A program made the translations under genes and the position numbers. Below, in pieces: positions 8,328 to 16,887 of a stretch of 56,574 nucleotides of DNA; the first letter of the stretch is position 1, and each line of letters begins with the position of its first letter. The notes under the pieces are model-generated. The model was not told the DNA's origin, searched no databases, and saw nothing but the letters and a program-made list of their open reading frames with translations. The stretch is from Mariniblastus sp. Lineage in GTDB: Bacteria; Planctomycetota; Planctomycetia; Pirellulales; Pirellulaceae. The stretch covers positions 1 to 56,574 of the forward strand of contig JAQXDZ010000124.1 of the NCBI GenBank assembly GCA_029251085.1, read 5' to 3'.

Positions 8328-9899
8328 CTATTTTTGAAAAAGCGGTTTATCTGTCAGAGATTTAATTTCTTCCAGTTTAGTACGCATGCGAATTGCCATG
8401 TCGGGTTCTTGTAAATAAAGGTTGTTGGTTTCTGCGGGGTCGACTTCGAGGTTGTATAGCTGAGCGTCTGCAGTGGGTTGGGAATCGTCATGGTAGGAGC
8501 GAAGCAATGGTTGCTTTTGATAGTTATTCCCTCCAGAATCTCCGCAATTCAAATATTTCCATTTCTTAGATCGAATTGCGAGTTTTCTGTCCCCCGCAAA
8601 ACCTTGGTGAACGATGAATTCGCGATTGCCTGTTTGCGTTTCTCCTAGGAGGAGTTGTGAAAAGTCGATGCTGTCTTCAGCGCAATTCTCTGGAAGTTGA
8701 GCGTTCGTGATTTTTGCCAGCGTCGCCATGAGGTCGGTTTGGCAAATCAAGGCATCCGTCGTTGAATTTGCTGGAACCTTGCCTGGCCATTTGACAATCA
8801 TCGGGACTCGGTGTCCCCCTTCCCAAAGGTCGCGTTTCATTCCTCGCCAAGGGGCGGCGCCGTCGTGCTGGTGATCTTGTCGCATCCTAACGGTCGTTAA
8901 TACTTCCGGACCGTTGTCACTGGTGAAAATTACAATCGTATTTTTTTCGGCGTCATGCTGCTTTAATGTTTCCATTAGGCTGCCGACGATGAAGTCGAGT
9001 TCGACGATAAAGTCGCCATGGGGACCAGAGTCACTGCTACCTTTAAACTTATCTGCCGGGAACGAGGGGAGGTGTACTGCCTGCATGGCGTGATAGAGGA
9101 AGAATGGTTTTTCAGGTGACGATTGGTAATGTTTATCAAGGAAGGCCTTGCTTTTATCCAGAAAAATAAGATCAACTGCTTCGAGATCAAAGTCATCCGC
9201 CTTCCACCCCCGTCTGTTGTCGACGGAGTAAGGGTGTTTTGGAAGTTTTGTTTTATCTAGTAATTGCGTTGGCGGCGTGGGGACTCGGTCACCTTCGACA
9301 AATGCATAAAGCCAATCGGTTGTAGGGCATGCCGCGGTGCCAAAAAAATAATCGAATCCACGATCAATTGGTGAGCCTGCGATTGGTCTTTCGTAGTCAA
9401 TTCGTGTAACAGGTTCCGGCCCACCTTTGTTAATCGGGTTTCCCTGTTTGTCAAAAAATGTCATGCCGATATGCCACTTTCCAACACACCCAGTTTCGTA
9501 ACCAAGGTCGGAAAACATCTGCCCCATCGAAAGCCGGTTTTCGGTAATCAAATTTGGGCCGCCAATCCCGTCAAAGACTCTTCCGTGATTCGGTAAACGA
9601 AATGCATATCGCCCAGTAAGCAGGCTGTATCGACTGGGAGTACAAACCGTTGCTGCGCTGTGAGCATCGGTAAATCGCATTCCTTCATTGGCCAGTCTGT
9701 CAATGTTCGGTGTGAGGATTTTTGATTTGAGGTTGTAGCATTGAACGTCACCGTAACCGAGATCGTCAGCATAGATAATTAGGACATTCGGTCGCTGGGA
9801 CGCCGAGTCCTGTTCGCTTATTTGTGCGTTCGCAAGCGAACTGAAGAACGAGAATGAAATGAAGAGCATCGACGTTAACGAAACTAGATTGTTACACAT
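8328..9899 (-). CDS. Secreted S1-family sulfatase (arylsulfatase)
   Basis: 523 residues from the ATG at 9899; an in-frame start at 9929 adds ten residues ahead of the signal peptide. The signal peptide ends near SLANA. The N-terminal metal site NVLIIYADDLGYGD and the sulfatase signature CTPSR (Cys86) are intact. That Cys is the residue converted to formylglycine in S1 sulfatases. The conserved GKWH motif and the FTSDNGPE metal site also appear, followed by the usual C-terminal subdomain. It hydrolyses sulfate esters in the periplasm or outside the cell; the substrate is unknown. It is divergent from the PSCyt1/DUF1549/DUF1501 operon, a setting frequent in planctomycete polysaccharide loci. 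Confidence 0.93.
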   Translation of the reverse strand: MCNNLVSLTSMLFISFSFFSSLANAQISEQDSASQRPNVLIIYADDLGYGDVQCYNLKSKILTPNIDRLANEGMRFTDAHSAATVCTPSRYSLLTGRYAFRLPNHGRVFDGIGGPNLITENRLSMGQMFSDLGYETGCVGKWHIGMTFFDKQGNPINKGGPEPVTRIDYERPIAGSPIDRGFDYFFGTAACPTTDWLYAFVEGDRVPTPPTQLLDKTKLPKHPYSVDNRRGWKADDFDLEAVDLIFLDKSKAFLDKHYQSSPEKPFFLYHAMQAVHLPSFPADKFKGSSDSGPHGDFIVELDFIVGSLMETLKQHDAEKNTIVIFTSDNGPEVLTTVRMRQDHQHDGAAPWRGMKRDLWEGGHRVPMIVKWPGKVPANSTTDALICQTDLMATLAKITNAQLPENCAEDSIDFSQLLLGETQTGNREFIVHQGFAGDRKLAIRSKKWKYLNCGDSGGNNYQKQPLLRSYHDDSQPTADAQLYNLEVDPAETNNLYLQEPDMAIRMRTKLEEIKSLTDKPLFQK

Positions 9900-10066
9900 G
9901 GGACGAACGTTTCGTTGGATAAATATCATCGGGGTTCCATGTCGAATTTAGTTTTGCGGGATTCACTATTTTACGTTTGATTTCACAGAAGCGAATGCAA
10001 TCAATCGTTTTTTTTCAATTTTGATACCGAAGTGTCAGGAAATGGCTCTCAGAGTGGGGTGAGAGT

Positions 10067-10095
10067 TCGAAATCGTATTGATTCGGCGTTATAAT
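10067..10095 (+). promoter_or_regulatory. Candidate sigma-70-type promoter for the PSCyt1/DUF1549 operon
   Basis: A perfect -10 box TATAAT (10090-10095) is preceded at 17-bp spacing by TCGAAA (10067-10072), matching four of six -35 bases. Transcription would start near 10102, about 64 nt before the chosen ATG at 10166. Confidence 0.4.
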
Positions 10096-10165
10096 TTCGA
10101 GATGATCGGTGTACGATTAGTTGACTGACATCATTGCGATATCCCTAAAGAGTGCTGGTAAATTG

Positions 10166-13100
10166 ATGGTTCGTAAATACGAAGCTAGTAGTTTTTTGAA
10201 CTGCTTCTGGAGGACAGCGTTGGCGGTATTGCAGATTGCATTTGCATGGAGCCTCTTAAACGCGAATGTTGTTGCTCAGGAAGATGGGGATTCTGGTCAG
10301 AAATCTTTTACGGCTCGCGAGATCGAGTTCTTTGAAAATAAGGTTCGTCCGCTCTTATCTCAACATTGCCTTCAGTGTCACGGTGCAAATGAAAAAAAGA
10401 TCCGTGGTGGTTTGCGATTAACCTCACTGGAAGAAATGGTAAGTGGCGGTGATTCCGGTCCGGCGATTGTTCCTGGGCATCCAGAGGAAAGTTTGTTGAT
10501 TTCTTCCGTGCGTTACGAAGATTATGAGATGCCCCCGAAGGGGAAGTTGAAAGAGTCAGAGATCGACATCTTGGTTCAGTGGGTCAAGATGGGCGCACCT
10601 GATTCTCGGAAATCACGACCGATCAAAGAATCTGAACCTGTGAGCTTGGAGGCAGGTAGGAACTTTTGGGCGTTTAGACCTCTCAAGGATTCGCTGCCAC
10701 CGGCTACAGTTGATCGCAACTGGCCCCGTAGCGATATCGACCGTTATCTGCTTGCGAGGATGGAGTCTGCAGGGATTACTCCTGTAGAAGATGCTAGTCG
10801 TGAATCTTTATTACGCCGTATTTACCTCGCAGTCATTGGACTGCCGCCGACGATTGGTCAGATCAGTAGTTTTATTAACGACGACCGTTCAACAGCAGAA
10901 ATCTTACCGGGACTCGTTGACGAGTTGTTGGCTTCAACCCATTTTGGAGAACGCTGGGGGCGACATTGGTTGGACGTTGCGAGGTTTGCAGAATCGAGTG
11001 GCGGCGGTCGCAGTTTGATGTTTCCAGAGGCTTGGCGTTTTCGCGACTACGTTGTTGATGCCTACAACCAGGACAAGGCCTTCGACCAATTTATTCTTGA
11101 GCAGATTGCCGGCGATTTACTACCGCACGATTCGCACCAGCAAAAAACAGAGCATTTGGTAGCCACGGGTTTACTGGCACTGGGGCCGACCAATTATGAA
11201 CAACAAGACAAAGAGTTGTTGCGAATGGAAGTAATCGATGAACAGATCGATACCGTTGGTCGTGCTTTTTTAGGAATGACTTTAGGATGTGCTCGTTGCC
11301 ACGATCATAAATTCGATCCCATTCCAATGTCGGACTATTACGCAATGGCGGGGATTTTTGGAAGTACAGTTTCGTTAGTCGATGGGAATGTTTCTAGCTA
11401 TGTCACCCGCTCTCTCGCCTCGGCGGAAGAGGTCAAGGCAGCGAATGAATATTTGACGCAAGTCAAAGAGCTAGGGAAGCGGTTGGCTAAAGCGAAAGCC
11501 AAATTGGCGAAGTTGTCAAAAACTAAATCGGTCCAAAATGAGACGGATAAAAAAGCGGTATCAGCTGACGCACTGCAAGGCATCGTGTTGGACGAAACCA
11601 TGGCTCAACTGACTGGCACTTGGGTGGAATCAACTTCTGCCGCGCAATTCGTAAATCAGTATTACTTACACGATGATAACTCATCGAAGGGTGAGAAGAG
11701 AGCGATGTTCTCGCCAAAGTTTGAAGCAGGTGGGAATTATGAGGTCCGAATCTCTTATAGTGCTAGCGGGAATCGTGCTTCTAACACCGTCGTTACAGTG
11801 GATCATCAAGACGGGAAATCTAAATTCTTCGTCAATCAATCTAAGCAACCTCCCATAAATGGTTTGTTTTATTCACTTGGGACTTTCCGGTTTGAAGCTG
11901 ACAACGCCGCCTCCGTGACCATTTCAAATGAGGGGACAGATGGGCATGTGATTGTCGATGCAGTTCAGTTTCTCAAGCAAGTAGGGGATTCTGGTGCTAA
12001 AGGCAAAGACCTGGTGACGCCACCTAATAAAGCGTCCAGCAGACGGAAGCCGGAGGTTGGTGGTTCGACTGGTGAGGTCACAAAGTCGGCTGAAGTAGTG
12101 GCCCTTGAAAAACAAATTAATAAACTGGATCGCTCGCTGAAGGAAATCAAAAAGAATCCAGTACGTCCAGTCGCCGTCGCCATGTCTGTGAAAGACAGTC
12201 CAAAGCCAAAGGATGGTCACCTGCATATACGCGGGTCAGTTCGCAACTTGGGGCCCGTTATTCCCCGCGGTTTTTTATCTGTTTGCAGTGATGAACCTCG
12301 GCCTGAGTTTGGCCGTGATGAAAGTGGAAGATTACAATTGGCGGAATGGATCGCGAGTCCTGACCACCCTTTGACGGTACGGGTTTATGTTAACCGTGTC
12401 TGGAGGCATCTGTTTGGGAAGGGGTTGGTGTCCACAATCGATAATTTTGGATTTGTGGGTGAAAAACCTTCGCATCCAGAATTGTTGGATTTCCTGGCGT
12501 TGGATTTTATTGACTCAGGTTGGTCGACCAAAAAACTAATCAAAAAAATAGTCTTATCTCACGCTTTCCAACTTAGCGTTGTTGTGGATCCGGTAGCAAA
12601 AGAGAAGGATTTTGAAAACCGTTTGATTTGGCGGGCGAATCGCCGCCGTGTCGATGCCGAGGTGCTTCGGGATTCAATTCTGTTTGCATCTGGTGAGCTT
12701 GACCTTACGCCTGGCGGTCGAACCATTCGCAAAATCACGCAATATGATCTGGGCTATAAATTTGATACGGTCAGAAGAAGTGTTTACGTCCCGGCATTTC
12801 GGAATTCGATGCTGCCGCTTTTTGAGGTCTTCGATTTTGCAAATCCCAATTTGGTTACGGGGGATCGGAATACGAGTACCCTTCCAACTCAAGCGTTGTT
12901 TTTAATGAACGATCCGGAAGTGATTCGGGCGTCCACAAAAATGGCTGATAGGCTTCTTGCGATGTCGAAAATTGATGACGTCGAACGGGTGAGAATTGCG
13001 TATTTGAGTACAATTGGTCGCAAGCCAACGCCGGTCGAAATTCAGGCGGTTGAGGAGTATCTTCGGCAAGAAATAGCGGAGGGGAACGGTGGGTCTGCCG

Positions 13101-13186
13101 TTTCTGGTGACAAAATCCGGCAAGAAGCGTGGGCTAGATTTTGTCATGCATTGTTTGCGAGTTTAGATTTTCGGTACGTGGATTGA
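10166..13186 (+). CDS. PSCyt1-DUF1549-DUF1553 protein with a golvesin-like insert
   Basis: 1006 residues from the ATG at 10166; a TTG at 10121 would extend it but places extra residues ahead of the signal sequence. An N-terminal hydrophobic signal precedes a planctomycete cytochrome-type domain with a haem motif CLQCH (Cys68, Cys71, His72). The DUF1549 domain follows (about 150-380, including RHWLDVARFAES and a second CARCHDHKFDP). The DUF1553 domain (about 715-990) contains VNRVWRHLFGKGLV. Between them, residues about 472-606 form a beta-rich module resembling the golvesin C-terminal domain (LGTFRF, ending VDAVQFL). The protein is exported. Such proteins accompany DUF1501 proteins and are implicated in complex carbohydrate breakdown; no reaction is established. 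It is the first gene of a three-gene operon. Confidence 0.92.
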   Translation: MVRKYEASSFLNCFWRTALAVLQIAFAWSLLNANVVAQEDGDSGQKSFTAREIEFFENKVRPLLSQHCLQCHGANEKKIRGGLRLTSLEEMVSGGDSGPAIVPGHPEESLLISSVRYEDYEMPPKGKLKESEIDILVQWVKMGAPDSRKSRPIKESEPVSLEAGRNFWAFRPLKDSLPPATVDRNWPRSDIDRYLLARMESAGITPVEDASRESLLRRIYLAVIGLPPTIGQISSFINDDRSTAEILPGLVDELLASTHFGERWGRHWLDVARFAESSGGGRSLMFPEAWRFRDYVVDAYNQDKAFDQFILEQIAGDLLPHDSHQQKTEHLVATGLLALGPTNYEQQDKELLRMEVIDEQIDTVGRAFLGMTLGCARCHDHKFDPIPMSDYYAMAGIFGSTVSLVDGNVSSYVTRSLASAEEVKAANEYLTQVKELGKRLAKAKAKLAKLSKTKSVQNETDKKAVSADALQGIVLDETMAQLTGTWVESTSAAQFVNQYYLHDDNSSKGEKRAMFSPKFEAGGNYEVRISYSASGNRASNTVVTVDHQDGKSKFFVNQSKQPPINGLFYSLGTFRFEADNAASVTISNEGTDGHVIVDAVQFLKQVGDSGAKGKDLVTPPNKASSRRKPEVGGSTGEVTKSAEVVALEKQINKLDRSLKEIKKNPVRPVAVAMSVKDSPKPKDGHLHIRGSVRNLGPVIPRGFLSVCSDEPRPEFGRDESGRLQLAEWIASPDHPLTVRVYVNRVWRHLFGKGLVSTIDNFGFVGEKPSHPELLDFLALDFIDSGWSTKKLIKKIVLSHAFQLSVVVDPVAKEKDFENRLIWRANRRRVDAEVLRDSILFASGELDLTPGGRTIRKITQYDLGYKFDTVRRSVYVPAFRNSMLPLFEVFDFANPNLVTGDRNTSTLPTQALFLMNDPEVIRASTKMADRLLAMSKIDDVERVRIAYLSTIGRKPTPVEIQAVEEYLRQEIAEGNGGSAVSGDKIRQEAWARFCHALFASLDFRYVD

Positions 13187-13223
13187 AATTTAATTTCTTA
13201 ATTGGGGATGTTGGTCTAAGAGC

Positions 13224-14660
13224 ATGACAGAACCTTGTGAATTTTATCGAACGGTTTCTCGGCGAGAGATGATTCGTCGTAGCGCCTGTGGATTTGGAGC
13301 GTTAGCGCTCTCAGGGATCTGCGCGGAGCAAACGCGTGGGGAAGATAAGCGTAATACACTGTTGCCACGTCCGCCGATGTTCCCGGCGCGGGCCAAGCGG
13401 GTGATTTTTATCTTTATGCAGGGCGGGCCGAGTCAGGTCGACAGTTTTGATTACAAACCGGAACTGATTAAACGAGATGGTCAAGGGATAGACTTTACTG
13501 GAGTCCGGTTTGGGACGTTTGGCAGTAAAAGTACTCGTAATCTTTTAAAGCCACTATGGTCGTTTAAACAGTACGGCGAAAGTGGTCAGCACGTCTCTGA
13601 GTTGTTTCCCGAGATGGCAAATCATGTAGATAAAATGTGCATGATTCATTCGATGCATACCGAAGGAGTTGCGCACGGTCCAAGTACGCTTTTCATGCAC
13701 ACGGGGGCTACGAATCTCGTTCGGCCGTCAATTGGAAGTTGGATCACCTATGGTTTAGGAACACAGAATCAAAATGTTCCAGGGTTCGTGACAATTAATC
13801 CATCGGCGAGTAAAGGTGGTCCGCGAAATTATTCGAATGCGTTTTTGCCAACGATGTTTCAAGGCACGGCAGTGGGTCGCGCTGGCCAGGCAGTTGCGGA
13901 TGCGAAAATTAATAATATTTCAAATCTGCATTTGCCTCCAGATGTTCAAAAGAAGCAGTTTGAGTTCCTCCAGCAAATGAATCGTTCGCAATTACAACGG
14001 CATCCAGAGGACGAACGACTCGAAGCGACAATTGAGTCGTTTGAGTTGGCCTACCGGATGCAGTTGAATGCGCCGGGAATTATGGATCTGTCCGGTGAGA
14101 CCCGTGAAACGCTCGATAGTTACGGAATTAATCAAAAAGAGACCGAAGATTTTGGTAGACAGTGCCTGTTGGCAAGGCGGATGGCCGAGGCAGATGTGCG
14201 ATACATACAGGTCAACTATTCGGATGAATCTCCGACCCCTCGGTGGGATCAGCATTCCAACATGCCGAAGCATGCAGTTCATGCGAAAGCTGTTGATAAA
14301 CCGGTGGCAGGTCTTCTGGCTGATTTAGAGCAGCGTGGTTTGCTTGAAGATACCTTGGTGTGGTGGGGTGGTGAATTCGGTCGAACTCCATTTGCTCAAG
14401 GGAAAGATGGGCGTGATCATAATCCACGAGGGTTTACGGTTTGGCTTGCCGGTGGAGGCACAAAGGCAGGGTACGTGCATGGTAAGACGGATGAAATCGG
14501 CCACCACGCGGTTGAAAACAAGGTGCATATGCATGATTTACATGCAACGATATTGCACCTCATGGGCCTAGATCACGAAAAATTAACCTATCAGTATGCG
14601 GGTAGAAACTTTCGTTTGACTGACATCGCAGGAAATGTGGTTAAAGAAATAATTGCTTAA
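13224..14660 (+). CDS. DUF1501 family protein with Tat signal
   Basis: 478 residues. The N-terminus has a twin-arginine-type signal (SRREMIRRSACGFGALALSG), so export in folded form is likely. The family hallmark MQGGPSQVDSFDYKP appears near residue 65. The C-terminal motifs WWGGEFGRTP, DGRDHNP and HDLHATILHLMGLDH are all present. DUF1501 proteins are probably related to the alkaline phosphatase/sulfatase superfamily, and the His/Asp-rich C-terminal motifs are compatible with metal binding. It starts 37 nt after the PSCyt1-DUF1549-DUF1553 gene, its usual partner, and ends 4 nt before the DUF6807 gene. The reaction is unknown. Confidence 0.93.
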   Translation: MTEPCEFYRTVSRREMIRRSACGFGALALSGICAEQTRGEDKRNTLLPRPPMFPARAKRVIFIFMQGGPSQVDSFDYKPELIKRDGQGIDFTGVRFGTFGSKSTRNLLKPLWSFKQYGESGQHVSELFPEMANHVDKMCMIHSMHTEGVAHGPSTLFMHTGATNLVRPSIGSWITYGLGTQNQNVPGFVTINPSASKGGPRNYSNAFLPTMFQGTAVGRAGQAVADAKINNISNLHLPPDVQKKQFEFLQQMNRSQLQRHPEDERLEATIESFELAYRMQLNAPGIMDLSGETRETLDSYGINQKETEDFGRQCLLARRMAEADVRYIQVNYSDESPTPRWDQHSNMPKHAVHAKAVDKPVAGLLADLEQRGLLEDTLVWWGGEFGRTPFAQGKDGRDHNPRGFTVWLAGGGTKAGYVHGKTDEIGHHAVENKVHMHDLHATILHLMGLDHEKLTYQYAGRNFRLTDIAGNVVKEIIA

Positions 14661-14664
14661 AAAG

Positions 14665-15651
14665 ATGGACGTAAAGATGAGCCGAATCATTGTGACAGCC
14701 TGTTTGCTCATCGCGATCATTGGTTTAGTCACCAGAACTGGATCGGCACAACAGCAGGGTCGATCTCTTGATCGTTCGCTCAGTTGGCTCACAAACGCCG
14801 AGGGAGTTTTAATTACTGAAAAAGAATCTCCAGTTCTTCAGTATCAAGCGAATCCAAAATCGCGAAATGGATCTCATCGCCGCGCAAATTATATTCATCC
14901 TTTGTACGGAATGGGTGGAGGAGTACTGACTCAGGATTTTCCTTCCGATCATCTACATCATCGGGGCGTATTTTGGGCTTGGCATCAACTGTATGTTGGT
15001 GAGGTTGCTGTTGGAGATGGGTGGATGGCTGATTCGTTCGACTGGGACGTCCGCTCAACCGAAATGGTTTCGAAGACTGAATCGATTCAAATCAAGAATG
15101 AGGTCATTTGGCGATCTGAAAAACTGCTTGATTCAGATGCCCAGCCAATTTCATTGGTAAAGGAATTGAATGTCATTGAAGTTCATCGTGCCGCGGGGGA
15201 GATGCGAAATATCGATTTCGAAATTAAGCTGCTCGCGCTTCGGCCTAATTTATCGATCGGTGGTTCAAATGATGCGAAAGGATATGGTGGATTTTCGGTT
15301 CGCGTTAAGCAACCGCCTGATCTCAGATTTCTGACTTCCCGCGGATTTATCAAAGCGACAAAACTTCCAATGGCCTGTGGCGATTGGGTAGATTTGGTAG
15401 GTCAATTCGGGGCTTCCAAGACGACGGGTGGAATTGCGATCTTGGTTCATCCTGAAACGGTCGGTTATCCGCAAAAATGGATTTTGCGTGACAAAGTGAA
15501 GAGTATGCAAAACCCTGTCTATCCAGGTCGGGACCCAGTTGCGTTGTCAACGAAGAGTTTTACGAGTTTGCGTTACCGCCTGATCGTGCATAGTAAAGAA
15601 TTGACGAAGGCTGAATTAGACCGGGCGCACCAAGCGTACGCCTCAGAATAA
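14665..15651 (+). CDS. PmoA-type DUF6807 secreted protein
   Basis: About 328 residues. The start is uncertain between ATG 14665 and ATG 14677; both give a basic start and a hydrophobic signal peptide ending near GSAQQ. The region YIHPLYGMGGGVLTQDFP followed by DHLHHRGVFWAWH is the hallmark of the family annotated as methane oxygenase PmoA/DUF6807. This His-rich patch may bind metal. Despite the Pfam label, these proteins are not methane monooxygenase subunits; in planctomycetes they occur beside DUF1501, PSCyt and oxidoreductase genes. It is the third gene of the operon, 4 nt after DUF1501. A short stem-loop at 15671-15686 follows. Confidence 0.85.
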   Translation: MDVKMSRIIVTACLLIAIIGLVTRTGSAQQQGRSLDRSLSWLTNAEGVLITEKESPVLQYQANPKSRNGSHRRANYIHPLYGMGGGVLTQDFPSDHLHHRGVFWAWHQLYVGEVAVGDGWMADSFDWDVRSTEMVSKTESIQIKNEVIWRSEKLLDSDAQPISLVKELNVIEVHRAAGEMRNIDFEIKLLALRPNLSIGGSNDAKGYGGFSVRVKQPPDLRFLTSRGFIKATKLPMACGDWVDLVGQFGASKTTGGIAILVHPETVGYPQKWILRDKVKSMQNPVYPGRDPVALSTKSFTSLRYRLIVHSKELTKAELDRAHQAYASE

Positions 15652-15670
15652 ATCAGTTTCAAATTGGTAG

Positions 15671-15686
15671 GTGGGTTCTTACCCAC
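15671..15686. terminator. Short stem-loop between convergent genes
   Basis: A perfect 6-bp stem gtgggt/acccac with the loop tctt lies 20 nt after the DUF6807 stop and 23 nt before the E2 gene end. No T-run flanks it on either strand, so termination at this point is only plausible. Confidence 0.35.
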
Positions 15687-15708
15687 AGAGAGGTTTCGTT
15701 TGGGTAGC

Positions 15709-16881
15709 TTAAGCTTCAAACGCCTCGATGAGAGATTTTACTTCGCTCATGAAATTGGCGGCACCAACGCCGTTAGCAATTCTGTGATCGAAGCTGAGCG
15801 TTGCCGTAACCATGGTTTGGAATCGGAACGAATCACCATCGGGAACGGGGTGAGCGAATGACTCGCCAATTGCGAGTGTCGCGACAGCGGGGGCGACGAT
15901 CGCTGGGATGCCAATCTTCATGCCCGCTTTGCCAATATTAGAGACTGTTACTGTCGTTGATTCGTCAGCTTGATCTCCGGTTTCTTTGGCGGCCGATACT
16001 TGGTTGGCGAAGGCTTGGTAGAACTCAGCCTCACTCATTTTATCCGAGTCGCGAATGACGGCGGTTACCATCTCATCCCCCGGAAGAGCAACGGCGACGC
16101 CAAGATTCACGTGATGGAAAACTTTAAGCGAGTTACCATCGGCGTTCATCACGCTGCGAAACTTCGGGTGGTTTTTCAGGGCTTGAACTACTGCCCAGCA
16201 GGCCATGGCAAAACCGGTTGGGCCACCCGATTCACGGGCGACCGTTCGGGCGGCAGCAACCTGAGTCCAGTTAACGTCAGTCATGACGGTCACTGGGATG
16301 CACGCTTTCGCGCCTCGACCAAGTCGGTAATTCAAGACAATTTGAGATTTTGGTAACGGTTCGACCGTGTAGTGATCTGATGAGATCTCTGCGTTGCCTC
16401 CGCCAGAGGCGATAAACGCATCGACATCTTCGGGCATCATTTTCTTGCCGCTGCAAGGGATTTGATCGACGGCATCGAGGAGGTTAAGCTCCTTTAAGTA
16501 CTTCCGAGTCTTGGGGGGAATCATAACCCGGGTTGAACGCACCGGTTCCGAGGTGGGGGCGTTTGTGGCAGCAGGCGAAACGGGTTCGGAAGTCTCGGCA
16601 TCCGCGGGACCATGCCCGACTGGCATTTCTTTGACACCTTCTGCTACTTCCATTTTGCCGATTTCGGCGCCAATCTCCAGAACAGTTCCTGGTTCGACGG
16701 TCCACTCAACGAGGGTCCCGTCATACGGAGATTCAACGTCCGTGGTTGCCTTGTCCGTCTCCATGACGTAGATCGGATCGTCTCGACCGATGGTGTCGCC
16801 TGGATTTTTAAGGAATTCAACTAGTAACGCTTCTTGTAGGCCTTCGCCCAATTGCGGGATTCGTACTGAAATGACGGGCAT
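15709..16881 (-). CDS. 2-oxoacid dehydrogenase E2, dihydrolipoamide acyltransferase
   Basis: 390 residues. The N-terminal lipoyl domain has the lipoylated lysine in ETDKAT (Lys44). A Pro/Ala/Thr-rich linker (about 85-115) leads to a peripheral subunit (E3)-binding domain (about 118-160, with PKTRKYLKE). The C-terminal acyltransferase domain ends with the active-site segment DHRIANG (His366). The usual motif has Asp three residues later (DHRxxDG); here Asn370 replaces it. The enzyme transfers the acyl group from lipoyl to CoA in the cytoplasm. It starts 6 nt after the E1 gene, whose end supplies a GGAGG. Whether the substrate is pyruvate, a branched-chain 2-oxoacid or acetoin cannot be decided. 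No E3 gene is in the window. Confidence 0.92.
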   Translation of the reverse strand: MPVISVRIPQLGEGLQEALLVEFLKNPGDTIGRDDPIYVMETDKATTDVESPYDGTLVEWTVEPGTVLEIGAEIGKMEVAEGVKEMPVGHGPADAETSEPVSPAATNAPTSEPVRSTRVMIPPKTRKYLKELNLLDAVDQIPCSGKKMMPEDVDAFIASGGGNAEISSDHYTVEPLPKSQIVLNYRLGRGAKACIPVTVMTDVNWTQVAAARTVARESGGPTGFAMACWAVVQALKNHPKFRSVMNADGNSLKVFHHVNLGVAVALPGDEMVTAVIRDSDKMSEAEFYQAFANQVSAAKETGDQADESTTVTVSNIGKAGMKIGIPAIVAPAVATLAIGESFAHPVPDGDSFRFQTMVTATLSFDHRIANGVGAANFMSEVKSLIEAFEA

Positions 16882-16887
16882 GGCCGG

